Assembly: GCA_016715885.1 (NCBI GenBank)
Contig: JADJXL010000017.1
Span: 124,001-188,000 of the forward strand
From: Polyangiaceae bacterium
Lineage (GTDB): Bacteria > Myxococcota_A > Polyangia > Polyangiales > Polyangiaceae
Reading direction: 5' to 3'
DNA: 64,000 nucleotides
Shown here piece after piece: positions 53,828 to 62,354 of this stretch (position 1 is the stretch's first letter; each line of letters begins with the position of its first letter). Made by a program: the position numbers and the translations under genes. The notes under the pieces were generated by a model, which searched no databases, was not told where the DNA came from, and saw only the letters and a program-made list of their open reading frames with translations.

Positions 53828-55528
53828 ATGCGCTCGCTTGCCTCCAAGTGTCTCTCCGCCATCGTCCTGTCGAGCTGTCTTCTTTCGCTTGCATGTGGCG
53901 ATGACAAACCCGCGTCGTCGACATCGAGCACGGCGGGAAGCGGCGGCACGGGCGGCGAAGCACCCACGGGAGACATCTCGGCGCAAGTAACGAAGTACGA
54001 CTACGCCTTCGACGTGACGACGGCACGCGCGACGTCGCGTCTCGACGTCGACGTTGCTGCGCCTGGAGGCGACTGCTGGGACGTTTCGTGCGAGCTCGAC
54101 AATGTCTTCGACGTGAAGTGGAACGACGAAGCGTCTGCGAGCGCCGCCGTATCGAGCGGCAAGCTTCGCGCGTGCGGCAAGGGGGTTACAGAAGGACCAA
54201 CCCTGACGCTTGGTTCTCACGTCGACGTATCACTCGATCTTTGGTTCGGTTTGGACGTGGGTTTTTCCCGGCGAAAGAACATGGCGGGGGGCACGTTCAC
54301 GTATCTTTTGAGTTGGGTGGGCGGTTGCGACAGATTTGGCCCGTGCGACGACGATCCATCGCGCATGGCGGCGTTTCATTTCGAGGTCACGCATCCTGAA
54401 AATACGGTTGCCCTTTGCCCAGGAAAGCTTTCGGCAGGTTCGACGCTCACCACGTGCGATGTGGAGAACGCGCCCACGTATTCGGCATTTGCCGTGGCAT
54501 CGGATTCGTCTTGGGTGCGGGCGCCATTCGGCACGTTTGCCGGCGTCGATTTCGTGTTTTACGAGGTACCCGGAGGCAAAATTGCTTCATCGCTCGACAA
54601 GACGAGCGTCGGAGCATTCATGGATTGGATCACGTCGCTGCTCGGACCGTATCCTTATGGCAACGAAGTGCGCATTGCTGGAGCGCCCACGGCGTGGCTC
54701 GGATTCGAGCATCCCGCCAACATCATTTTGCTCGATGTGATCGATACGCTGCACGACCCGCTACCGAATACGTCCATGCACGTGCTCATGCACGAGATCA
54801 TTCATCAATGGGCGGGAGATCGCACGACGCTGGCTTCGGCGAGCGATTTCGTGTGGAAAGAAGCGACCGCGGAATATTTGTCGTACGTATTCGAGGAAGA
54901 TGCGCGCCCTGCGGGAGAAGCGACGGCGACGCGCAAGTATTGGGACAGCATATGGCAACAATCGACGTATTGGCCCCGTCCGACCGATGATCCTGCCCCG
55001 CCGGTGCAGATGTTCTACGGCGACGTCTATGGGCCGGGGCCGATGGTTTTGTACCTTCAGCTCGAACCGCTCATTGGAAGGGCAGCCGTGCTTCAAGGCA
55101 TAAAGGATTTCTTGTCGACCCCGGGTGGACGAACTGTCAATGAATTGAAGGATGCGCTCGCTGCAGCGTCGAACAAGAATTTGGATGCGTATTTCGATGC
55201 ATGGGTGTTTGGCGAGGGCAAACCCGAGTGGCCCACGTTTGCCGTGGCGGCGGACGAAGCAGGGGGCGAAGTCACGGTGACCGTAACGCAGCAAAATGCA
55301 TCGGGAAGACTTTTTGGGTGTGTGGTCGAAGTCGAAGTCAAGGGGGCAACGCAATCGGCGCGCGTCAGCGTGGACTTTGGTCTTTCGCCATCGAACGCCG
55401 TAGCGACGGCAAAGGTCGCGCTCGGGGAACCCGTCACGAGCGTCGTGCTCGACCCCGACAATCGCCTCATTGGTTGGAATGCCGGCGCGCCTCCGCTGAC
55501 GGTGAAGAAGCCTGTCTTGATCTTTTGA
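53828..55528 (+). CDS. lipoprotein M1-type metallopeptidase
   Basis: A 566-residue protein from the ATG at 53828, which gives a lipoprotein signal ending LSLAC. A Ser/Gly linker (SSTSSTAGSGGTGGEAP) follows. The N-terminal beta domain resembles M1 aminopeptidases. The active site HEIIHQWAGD is followed after 18 residues by the third ligand in WKEATAEY, the gluzincin spacing, and preceded by AWLGFEHP in the place of the M1 GAMEN motif. The C-terminal part is beta-rich. As an outer-membrane lipoprotein it would cleave peptides at the surface, fitting a predatory or saprophytic lifestyle. Confidence 0.87.
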   Translation: MRSLASKCLSAIVLSSCLLSLACGDDKPASSTSSTAGSGGTGGEAPTGDISAQVTKYDYAFDVTTARATSRLDVDVAAPGGDCWDVSCELDNVFDVKWNDEASASAAVSSGKLRACGKGVTEGPTLTLGSHVDVSLDLWFGLDVGFSRRKNMAGGTFTYLLSWVGGCDRFGPCDDDPSRMAAFHFEVTHPENTVALCPGKLSAGSTLTTCDVENAPTYSAFAVASDSSWVRAPFGTFAGVDFVFYEVPGGKIASSLDKTSVGAFMDWITSLLGPYPYGNEVRIAGAPTAWLGFEHPANIILLDVIDTLHDPLPNTSMHVLMHEIIHQWAGDRTTLASASDFVWKEATAEYLSYVFEEDARPAGEATATRKYWDSIWQQSTYWPRPTDDPAPPVQMFYGDVYGPGPMVLYLQLEPLIGRAAVLQGIKDFLSTPGGRTVNELKDALAAASNKNLDAYFDAWVFGEGKPEWPTFAVAADEAGGEVTVTVTQQNASGRLFGCVVEVEVKGATQSARVSVDFGLSPSNAVATAKVALGEPVTSVVLDPDNRLIGWNAGAPPLTVKKPVLIF

Positions 55529-55756
55529 CCACCAACCGTCGCTATGTATGGCAGGAGCCCTCGTAAAGGCCACGCATTTGTGGGATTGACACGGCGCCCT
55601 GTGCTGGTGGATCCACTGGGGTTTGTCTCGACGCGATACCGTTTGACGGCGGATCCTACGTGAAACGCGCGGTTTTTCCGCGGGGTTCGTCTCTTCCATC
55701 TTTTGTTTGCCCACGGATGCCGTTTGTCGTACAAGACGACACGAGAGTGTCTTTGC

Positions 55757-57349
55757 ATGACGAACCCGGACGCTTCCAGCATAGTCCCCCTTGGCTCCAT
55801 CATCGCCGACAAATACCGCGTCGAGCGTATCGTCGGCAAAGGTGGAATGGGCGTCGTCGTGGCCGTTCGTCACATCAAACTCGACGAGCCTTACGCGATC
55901 AAGGTCATGCTCGCCGACGACCTTGGTCGTGTCGAGCCCGTCGAACGATTCCGCCGGGAAGCCAAAGCTGCCGTCAAGCTGAAGAGCAACGAGCACGTCG
56001 CTCGCGTCACCGACGTCGATACCCTGCCAAACGGGCTGCCGTACATGGTGATGGAATTGCTCGAAGGTCAGGACCTCGACAAGATCCTCAAAGAGCGCGG
56101 CGTTTTTCCGTTTCACGAAGCATGTTCGTATGTGGTCCAAGCATGTAGCGCGCTCGTCGATGCCCACGACATCGGCATCATTCATCGCGACCTCAAACCG
56201 CAAAACCTCTTCCTGACGCACCGCAAAGATGGCTCGCCGTGCATCAAGGTGCTCGATTTCGGCATATCCAAGCACACGCTTACCGATGATTCGTCCAAAA
56301 TCGATTTGACGCAGCCGTGCGACATTTTCGGCTCGGCTTGTTACATGTCCCCTGAACAAGCGCGCTCGTCGAAAAATGTCGTTCCACAAAGTGACATCTG
56401 GTCGCTTGGAGCCGTTCTTTACAAGCTGCTCACCGGCCGAGCCCCTTTTACCAGAAAAACGGTCTTCGACGTATATCAAGCATTGCTCGATGCCACACCG
56501 GTACCGTCGCCGGCGCTGTTTCGCCCGGACATGCCTGTAGAGCTCGAACGCATCATTCTCCGCTGTCTCGATAAAAATATTGCCAATCGTTACGCCAGCG
56601 CTCGTGAATTGATGGCAGCGCTCGCACCGTTCACGGTACCCGGAGAAACCAAAACCATTGACGACGCCGATACCGCGACGACCCTTCCCTTGGGGCGCCG
56701 GCCAAAACTTCCGGATTTGGGCAGCACGATACCGCTCGCACGACAAATTGCGCCGGCTCGCGCGGGTCATGCTGCATCGGGGAACATACAGGAACATCGC
56801 GGGCTGCAATTCCGGACGCAACCCATCGATGCAAGATCGCTTCAGGCCGCCTTGCACGCTTATTTGCCGCCCAGGACCATTGCGCGCCCACCGGCGCCTT
56901 CGCAGCCAATTCTGCCAAGCTCATTCGATGAAGCAGGTGACGATGCAACGCCGCGTATCGTGACCAAAGCAGCAGCCAAACGTGATTCTTCACTGCACGA
57001 AGCCGAGCCCCGGCGCCCGCTGCCCAGTATCGCAAACACTTCCGCCGATCAAACCGTCGTCCCACGAGCTCCGGATGTGCACGGAACGATTTGTGTTCCA
57101 ACCGTGAGCGACATTCTCACGGCATCATCGCCACCCGTGCGCGAGCGTTTGCCGTCGCGAGTGCCGGACACCACGATGACCCCGTGGCACGCGTTTCCGT
57201 CGACTGCCCCTGCGGCGGCAAAACGAACGAAATTGATTCTGCTCCTGGCCGGTGCCATTGCATTGGCAATCGTGCTGCTCGTTCTAAAGCTCTTCAGTAC
57301 GGCACCAAACGACGTTCCACCAACCCCGGCGGTATCCAATCATCCGTGA
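55757..57349 (+). CDS. Ser/Thr protein kinase, membrane-anchored
   Basis: A 530-residue protein from the ATG at 55757 (MTNPDASSIVPLG). Kinase domain about residues 12-280: VGKGGMGVVVAVRH loop, IKVMLAD lysine, HRDLKPQNLF, DFGISKHTL, SACYMSPEQ. A long disordered Pro/Ala-rich region follows, with many S/T-P sites. A transmembrane helix lies at about 500-520 (LILLLAGAIALAIVLLVLKL), with only about ten residues beyond it, so no outside sensor exists. Regulation probably comes through the cytosolic linker. The next small gene starts 62 bp downstream. Confidence 0.92.
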   Translation: MTNPDASSIVPLGSIIADKYRVERIVGKGGMGVVVAVRHIKLDEPYAIKVMLADDLGRVEPVERFRREAKAAVKLKSNEHVARVTDVDTLPNGLPYMVMELLEGQDLDKILKERGVFPFHEACSYVVQACSALVDAHDIGIIHRDLKPQNLFLTHRKDGSPCIKVLDFGISKHTLTDDSSKIDLTQPCDIFGSACYMSPEQARSSKNVVPQSDIWSLGAVLYKLLTGRAPFTRKTVFDVYQALLDATPVPSPALFRPDMPVELERIILRCLDKNIANRYASARELMAALAPFTVPGETKTIDDADTATTLPLGRRPKLPDLGSTIPLARQIAPARAGHAASGNIQEHRGLQFRTQPIDARSLQAALHAYLPPRTIARPPAPSQPILPSSFDEAGDDATPRIVTKAAAKRDSSLHEAEPRRPLPSIANTSADQTVVPRAPDVHGTICVPTVSDILTASSPPVRERLPSRVPDTTMTPWHAFPSTAPAAAKRTKLILLLAGAIALAIVLLVLKLFSTAPNDVPPTPAVSNHP

Positions 57350-57411
57350 CAGCACAATCCTCGCTCGATTCTCGTCTTGACTCGGAAGATACAGTCGTCT
57401 CCAATGCTTCC

Positions 57412-57606
57412 ATGCGTACCGCTGCTCTCGTCCTCGTGACCTTTCTCGCCATGGGCTCATTTCCCGAATCCGCTCGTGCCGATCTGGCACCAAGCTGCAG
57501 ATGTGACATCGGCGCTTCGACCTCCGGCCGAGGAGCTGCCGCCGCTTGTGCGGTCATCGGCTTCTCCATGCTCGTGCTCGGGCGCAAGCGTACCCGAAAA
57601 ACTTGA
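57412..57606 (+). CDS. 64-residue secreted peptide consisting of signal and MYXO-CTERM-like segment
   Basis: A very short protein: signal peptide (MRTAALVLVTFLAMG...SARA), a few residues with CRCD, then a hydrophobic helix (GAAAACAVIGFSMLVLG) and a basic end RKRTRKT. Cys just before a transmembrane helix and a terminal Arg cluster are the three parts of MYXO-CTERM surface-sorting signals. Here almost nothing lies between export signal and sorting signal. It could be an anchored micro-lipoprotein or a decayed surface protein. Start chosen at the ATG that begins the signal peptide. Confidence 0.6.
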   Translation: MRTAALVLVTFLAMGSFPESARADLAPSCRCDIGASTSGRGAAAACAVIGFSMLVLGRKRTRKT

Positions 57607-57718
57607 TATGTGAGGGCGGTTTACCGTCCCCATCATTGGCACTCTTCTCGCTACGACGTGATTGACGGTGTTCGCATGTGTCATGCCGACACAGCGCGCG
57701 CGCGGCGAGGAGAGAACG

Positions 57719-58156
57719 GTGAAACGGTTTATCGCTCACTTCAGCCTCGCCGTTCTTGCGCAGCCCCTCCCCTGGAACCCAACGGTTTCATCGTTTCTAT
57801 CCTTCGATGAATCTTTCGATTTCACGCTCGACGACGGCTGCCATTACGATGCGCATATTTCCGGTACGTTGACGCCCGTCTTGTTCGGTCGCGACGCCGG
57901 CAAAAAAGTCACGCCCAATCTCGATATTTCAGCAAATCTGTCATGCCCGCAAATGAGCACCTTGCACGTCGATGAACACGTGTCGAATACCGAGCCCTTG
58001 ACGCGCGAACAAGTGGAAGCATTGATTTCGCGCAGCGCGACGATGACGAGCGAAACGACCGAACGCAAATGCAACTACGTGCCGACGATTCGTTTCATCG
58101 GTGAAGGTGTCGTCGGTATCGGCGTCGAGGCGACATGCACGAAGCCCCGTTCGTAA
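57719..58156 (+). CDS. hypothetical secreted protein
   Basis: A 145-residue protein from the GTG at 57719, with GAGGAGAG at 57707-57714 as Shine-Dalgarno; ATG 57662 lies before the ribosome-binding site and is rejected. The N-terminus is basic then hydrophobic (MKRFIAHFSLAVLAQPL), a probable signal. The mature part is a small beta domain with four Cys (DDGCHYDAH, LSCPQMS, KCNYVP, ATCTKP), likely two disulfides. Family unknown. It ends three bases from the convergent ABC permease gene. Confidence 0.65.
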   Translation: MKRFIAHFSLAVLAQPLPWNPTVSSFLSFDESFDFTLDDGCHYDAHISGTLTPVLFGRDAGKKVTPNLDISANLSCPQMSTLHVDEHVSNTEPLTREQVEALISRSATMTSETTERKCNYVPTIRFIGEGVVGIGVEATCTKPRS

Positions 58157-58159
58157 TGG

Positions 58160-59020
58160 TCAGCCTTTGACGCCACCCGCGGTCAAACCCGCCACGAGAT
58201 GCCGCTGCGCCACATAAAATAGAGCCATCACGGGCACCGAAACGACGAGCGCACCGGCGGCGAACTTTTCCCATTGGGCGTCGTATTCACCAATGAATCG
58301 CTGAAGCATCACGGGTAGCGTGAACATTTCTTCTTTGTCGAGCAGCGTGGCTGCCAAGATGAATTCGTTGTACGCACCCATGAACGCGAAGAGCGCCGTC
58401 ACCGCAATGGCTGGACGAGCCGCAGGAAGCACCACCCGAACGAATGCTGAAAATCGCGTCGCTCCGTCCACCATGGCCGCTTCTTCGAGGTCCACGGGGA
58501 TCGCCTCGAATGCCGCACGGAGCTGAAAAATTGAAAACGGTACGCTAGTCGACGCATAACATACGACCAACCCCGTGCGCGAATTGAGGAGACCGAGGTA
58601 ATTCAGAATGAGATAAAGCGGTATCGCGCTCGCAACAGCAGGAAACATTTGCGTCGCGAGAAGCGTGCGGACGCCGGCGTCTTTCCCGACAAACCGAAAA
58701 CGGGCCAGCGCATAGGCCGTGGGAATTGCAATGAGAACCCCCACGCAGGCCGTCGCAAGCGATACGATGAGCGAATTACCAAGCTGCCTGCCGAAAAGCC
58801 AAATGTCACCATCCGCAACTTTACGCGTGGCTCCCACGACGGCTTCGACATGAGCGAGCGTCGGAGCATCCGGTATGGGCACGACCCGCGCCGTGGGCGT
58901 TTGCGTCCCCGAGAATGCCAGCGCAATCACCCAAAGCACGGGATAAAGCGCAAATGCGACGCCGATCACGACGAATACGTGACACGCAGCCGATTCCAAA
59001 AACGACGGGCGCCGATTCAT
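58160..59020 (-). CDS. malG: maltodextrin-type ABC transporter permease (MalG-like)
   Basis: A 286-residue inner-membrane protein with six hydrophobic segments. The EAA loop around residue 190 reads EAAMVDGATRFSAFVRVVLP, where the ATPase docks. The start ATG overlaps the stop of the upstream fused gene (ATGA), so translation is coupled. It pairs with the MalF-like part of that fusion to form the channel. The sugar is probably a maltodextrin, given the amylase gene in the same operon; the symbol rests on that context. Confidence 0.88.
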   Translation of the reverse strand: MNRRPSFLESAACHVFVVIGVAFALYPVLWVIALAFSGTQTPTARVVPIPDAPTLAHVEAVVGATRKVADGDIWLFGRQLGNSLIVSLATACVGVLIAIPTAYALARFRFVGKDAGVRTLLATQMFPAVASAIPLYLILNYLGLLNSRTGLVVCYASTSVPFSIFQLRAAFEAIPVDLEEAAMVDGATRFSAFVRVVLPAARPAIAVTALFAFMGAYNEFILAATLLDKEEMFTLPVMLQRFIGEYDAQWEKFAAGALVVSVPVMALFYVAQRHLVAGLTAGGVKG

Positions 59021-61225
59021 GCCGCACCTCCCGCATTCGCCAATGCCTGTTTTTCTCGACCCTCACGCCACGACTTCCATACTTCCGTGACCCGCGTCGT
59101 GCCAAAGAGCAATAGGAATATCAACACAGCATACGCGGCGGCATAACCATATTGTGCATCGCGCGTAAATGCCCACCGATACGCTTCGGAAACCAATATC
59201 TCCGTCGTTCCATCCGGATCGCCCCCGGATACCAAAAACACGACGTTGAACATATTGAATGTCCACACCGCGCCCATCGTGACAGCAGGCATGAGACTCG
59301 GCTTGATCATCGGCAGCGTCACGAGCCGTAGCCTTTGCCATCGCGTCGCCCCGTCGACCTTCGCTGCTTCGAGCACGTCATCGGGCACCGCCGTGAGCGC
59401 TCCGAGCGTCACGACCATCATGAATGGGAATCCCAGCCAAACGTTCGTCGCAACGTTCGCCGCAAAAGCAGTGGAGAAACGGGAAAACCATGCAATCGGC
59501 TCGAGGTTCGTGCCGAAAAAGATCATTCAATGCATGAACGAGCCCGGTCATCGCGCCGAATTGCCGATGAAACATTCCCTTCCACGCGAGCGCCGTCACG
59601 TAACTCGGCACGGCCCACGGAATGATGAGCAGCACGCGATAAGCCGCTTTCAATTTCATGACCGGACGCGACAAAACGAGCGCCAGTGCAACCCCGATCG
59701 CGACGTGGAAAAACACGTTGATCACGGTCCATAGCACCGTCACGAGGAGCACCACGTAGAACGAGCCACTTCCCAGAAGCGGTCCGCCTCGCGCGGTCAA
59801 GATATCTATGAAATTCGACAATCCGACGAAATGAAGGTTTTCGATTCGTCCAGCAAAAAGCGACGTGAGCGCCCCCAAAAAAAGCGGCAGCAGGACGAGA
59901 ATTCCAATGGCGGCGACGGCATGCAGAACATACGCATAAGCCGGCAGCGATCGACGCAATTCGCTGCGAAAAGCCGCCTCGCGTGCGCGTCGCACGAGCG
60001 CGAGCGCGCCGAACAAGCATAACAAACTCACGAGCACGATCAGCGGCGCTTTGGAAGCCCGCGGAGGCAATGGACGCCGCACATCGTCGAATCGACGTTT
60101 TGCTTCGGAGAGCGCCGTTTCCGCAAGCGCATCACGACGAAGTACTTTTCGAATGGCTTTGATTGCCGGCTCCCAAACGACATCCATGGCAAGCGACGAC
60201 GACATGGGAACCGCTCGCTTTGCTTGCTCGGCGAATGCCGCGAGAAATGCGTCACCCGCCGGAAGTGGCGCGTCGTTTCGAGCGGGCAACGTCTTCGCGC
60301 GCTCGGCACGAATACGCGACGCCTCGACGCTCCCGAGCAGCCGCGCGAGCGCTCGCACTTCGGCGCGCTCGGCACCTCGAGGCGTCAGCATGACCAATTC
60401 GACGGTGAGCAGCGGCTGTGGATACTTGCCCGTTTGACGAATCATCGGAATGGGAACGACGCGGTAATGAAGCGACGCGGCCCCCGCGAGATCCGTGGCG
60501 AGCCACGGACCACTGATGGCGCATGCGGCTTTCCCGGATCGAAACAAATTCGAGACGAGCGCGCCATCGGCTTCTTCCGGAATGACTTTTTGCGATTGAA
60601 GACCAAGCACGAATTCGAGCGACTTTTCCGCTTCGGCCCCGACGACACCAAATTGATCACCAGGAAGCAGGACCTTGCCGCCGAATGCATGAAGAATGGC
60701 CGCATGCATGTAAAGTCCCGATGCCTCGTAAGCAAGCGGAAACACACCGGCCGGCAGCTTGCCACGCAAATTGGCAATGCCCTCGAAATCGGTCGGGACA
60801 TCGGTCACGAGGTCCGTATTGATGTAGAGCGCAACGCTTTTTTGCGAAAGCGGCACGCCATAGGCTTTGTCGTCCACCATCACCGCATCGAGCGGTGGTC
60901 CTACGAATGCAGGCGTATCGAGCGCGTCGCCCACCGGCGATATCACGTTGCTACGAACGTAGTGGCCAATGCGATTGTGTGCATCGATGAAAAAATCCGG
61001 CCCTTCACCGAATTGCACCGCCGAAGTGACCTTGGACTTGAACGCATCCGACGGGACGGCGAGCAATTCCACGCGGGCGTCTTTGAATTGCGCAACGACC
61101 TCTTCGAGCGCCTTCTCTTCATCTCCGCGTTGGGAATGCCATAAGCGGATTGTCGAAGCGAACGTGAGCGGCGCAAGGAAAGTGGCCAAAAGCGCCACGC
61201 AAAACGAAAGAAAAATTCGCTGCAT
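59017..61225 (-). CDS. fused ABC sugar-binding protein and MalF-like permease (frameshift)
   Basis: Starts at ATG 61225 with a signal peptide (MQRIFLSFCVALLATFLAPLTFA). Residues 20-390 are a MalE-type solute-binding protein (IRLWHSQRGDEEKAL, FIDAHNRIGHYV, YGVPLSQKSVALYIN, ISGPWLATDL). Membrane segments and the MalF-type permease follow (YAYVLHAVAAIGILVLLPLF, then LLIIPWAVPSYVTALAW). The end of the permease, with its EAA loop EAAKVDGATRWQRL, is in another frame, entered at the A5 run 59516-59520 (one base too many). With that repaired the protein has about 735 residues. Binding protein and channel in one chain is rare. Same operon as malK (4 bp) and malG (ATGA). Confidence 0.82.
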
Positions 61226-61229
61226 GATG

Positions 61230-62315
61230 CTACCTCGTCCGCAACGATTTACCCGTCGCCGCATCGAAAAGGTGAATGGATCTGAATGCCACGGGAATCG
61301 CTTCGCCTTTTTTGATGGACGTGGTCGCTTCGAGCCGCGCAACGAACGTGCTCGCGCCAAGCTCGCCGTGCGCGTACGTTTCAGCCCCGAGCGCTTCGAC
61401 GACCGATACCGCGAGATGACCTACCCCGCTTCCCGATTCCGCCAAATTCACTTCATGCGGGCGTACACCGAGCGTGACGTTTCTCCCGGATTCGAGCTCC
61501 GGACCAAAAATGGTCGAATCGATGGGCACCGAAAAGCCGCCGCTCGCTTGAAACGTAATGGATTGTCCTTCGCGAACGATTTGCCCATCGATGAAGTTCA
61601 TGGCGGGGCTGCCGAGAAAACCCGCAACGAATTTCGTGGCGGGCTTGTCGAAGATTTCGAGCGGCGCACCGGATTGCTCGACTTGGCCCTTGTTCAAGAC
61701 GAAAATCACGTCGGCCAGCGTCATGGCCTCCACTTGATCGTGCGTGACATAAACGCTCGTGGCGTCGAGTTTGTCGTGCAATTTGCGAATATCGACCCGA
61801 ACCTGCGCGCGAAGCGCCGCGTCCAAATTCGACAATGGTTCGTCGAAAAGGAACAAATCCGCCTGCCGGACGATCGCGCGGCCCATGGCGACGCGTTGTC
61901 TTTGACCGCCGGACAATTGTTTCGGCAAACGGTCGAGCAGCGCGCCCAGGCCAAGCATGTCGGACGCTTCCTTGACTCGCTTGTCGATTTCCGACTGCGG
62001 GGTTCTCCGCAGCTTCAATCCGAATGCGAGGTTTTCCCGCACATCGAGGTGAGGATAGAGCGCATACGATTGAAATACCATCGCGATGTTGCGGTCGCGC
62101 GGCTCGAGCTTCGTGACGTCACGATTGCCGAGCAAAATGGTGCCACCATCGGCCTCTTCCAGCCCCGCAAGCAAGCGCAAAAGCGTCGATTTGCCGCAAC
62201 CGCTGGGACCGACGAGCACCGCAAACGCGCCCTCGGGTACGCTCACCGAAACGCCTTTGAGCACTTCGGTTTGTCCGAATTTTTTTCTAAGAGCCGTAAC
62301 CGTAACGGAAGCCAT
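61230..62315 (-). CDS. malK: maltodextrin-type ABC transporter ATPase (MalK-like)
   Basis: A 361-residue protein from the ATG at 62315, with GGAGG nine bases upstream (62325-62329 on the other strand). Walker A GPSGCGKST, Q-loop FQSYALYPHL, signature LSGGQRQRV, Walker B LFLFDEPLSNLD, and H-loop YVTHDQ are all present. The C-terminal TOBE-type domain, typical of sugar transporters, begins near residue 240 (FLGSPAMNFIDG). It energises the MalF/MalG channel and, in known relatives, can also be a regulator. It is 39 bp downstream of the amylase gene. Confidence 0.92.
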   Translation of the reverse strand: MASVTVTALRKKFGQTEVLKGVSVSVPEGAFAVLVGPSGCGKSTLLRLLAGLEEADGGTILLGNRDVTKLEPRDRNIAMVFQSYALYPHLDVRENLAFGLKLRRTPQSEIDKRVKEASDMLGLGALLDRLPKQLSGGQRQRVAMGRAIVRQADLFLFDEPLSNLDAALRAQVRVDIRKLHDKLDATSVYVTHDQVEAMTLADVIFVLNKGQVEQSGAPLEIFDKPATKFVAGFLGSPAMNFIDGQIVREGQSITFQASGGFSVPIDSTIFGPELESGRNVTLGVRPHEVNLAESGSGVGHLAVSVVEALGAETYAHGELGASTFVARLEATTSIKKGEAIPVAFRSIHLFDAATGKSLRTR

Positions 62316-62354
62316 GAGCAAAAACCTCCGTGCATGGGCGCGTAAGGTATGAAT

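Noticed and set aside
54761..56857. A 698-codon open frame on the minus strand across the peptidase and kinase genes
   Set aside because: It is antisense to two clear genes with strong motifs, and its sequence is Arg/His-rich without any domain; long antisense frames are common at this GC content.
60969..62345. A 458-codon plus-strand frame opposite the ABC transporter genes
   Set aside because: Antisense to malK and the fused binding protein, which have complete motifs.
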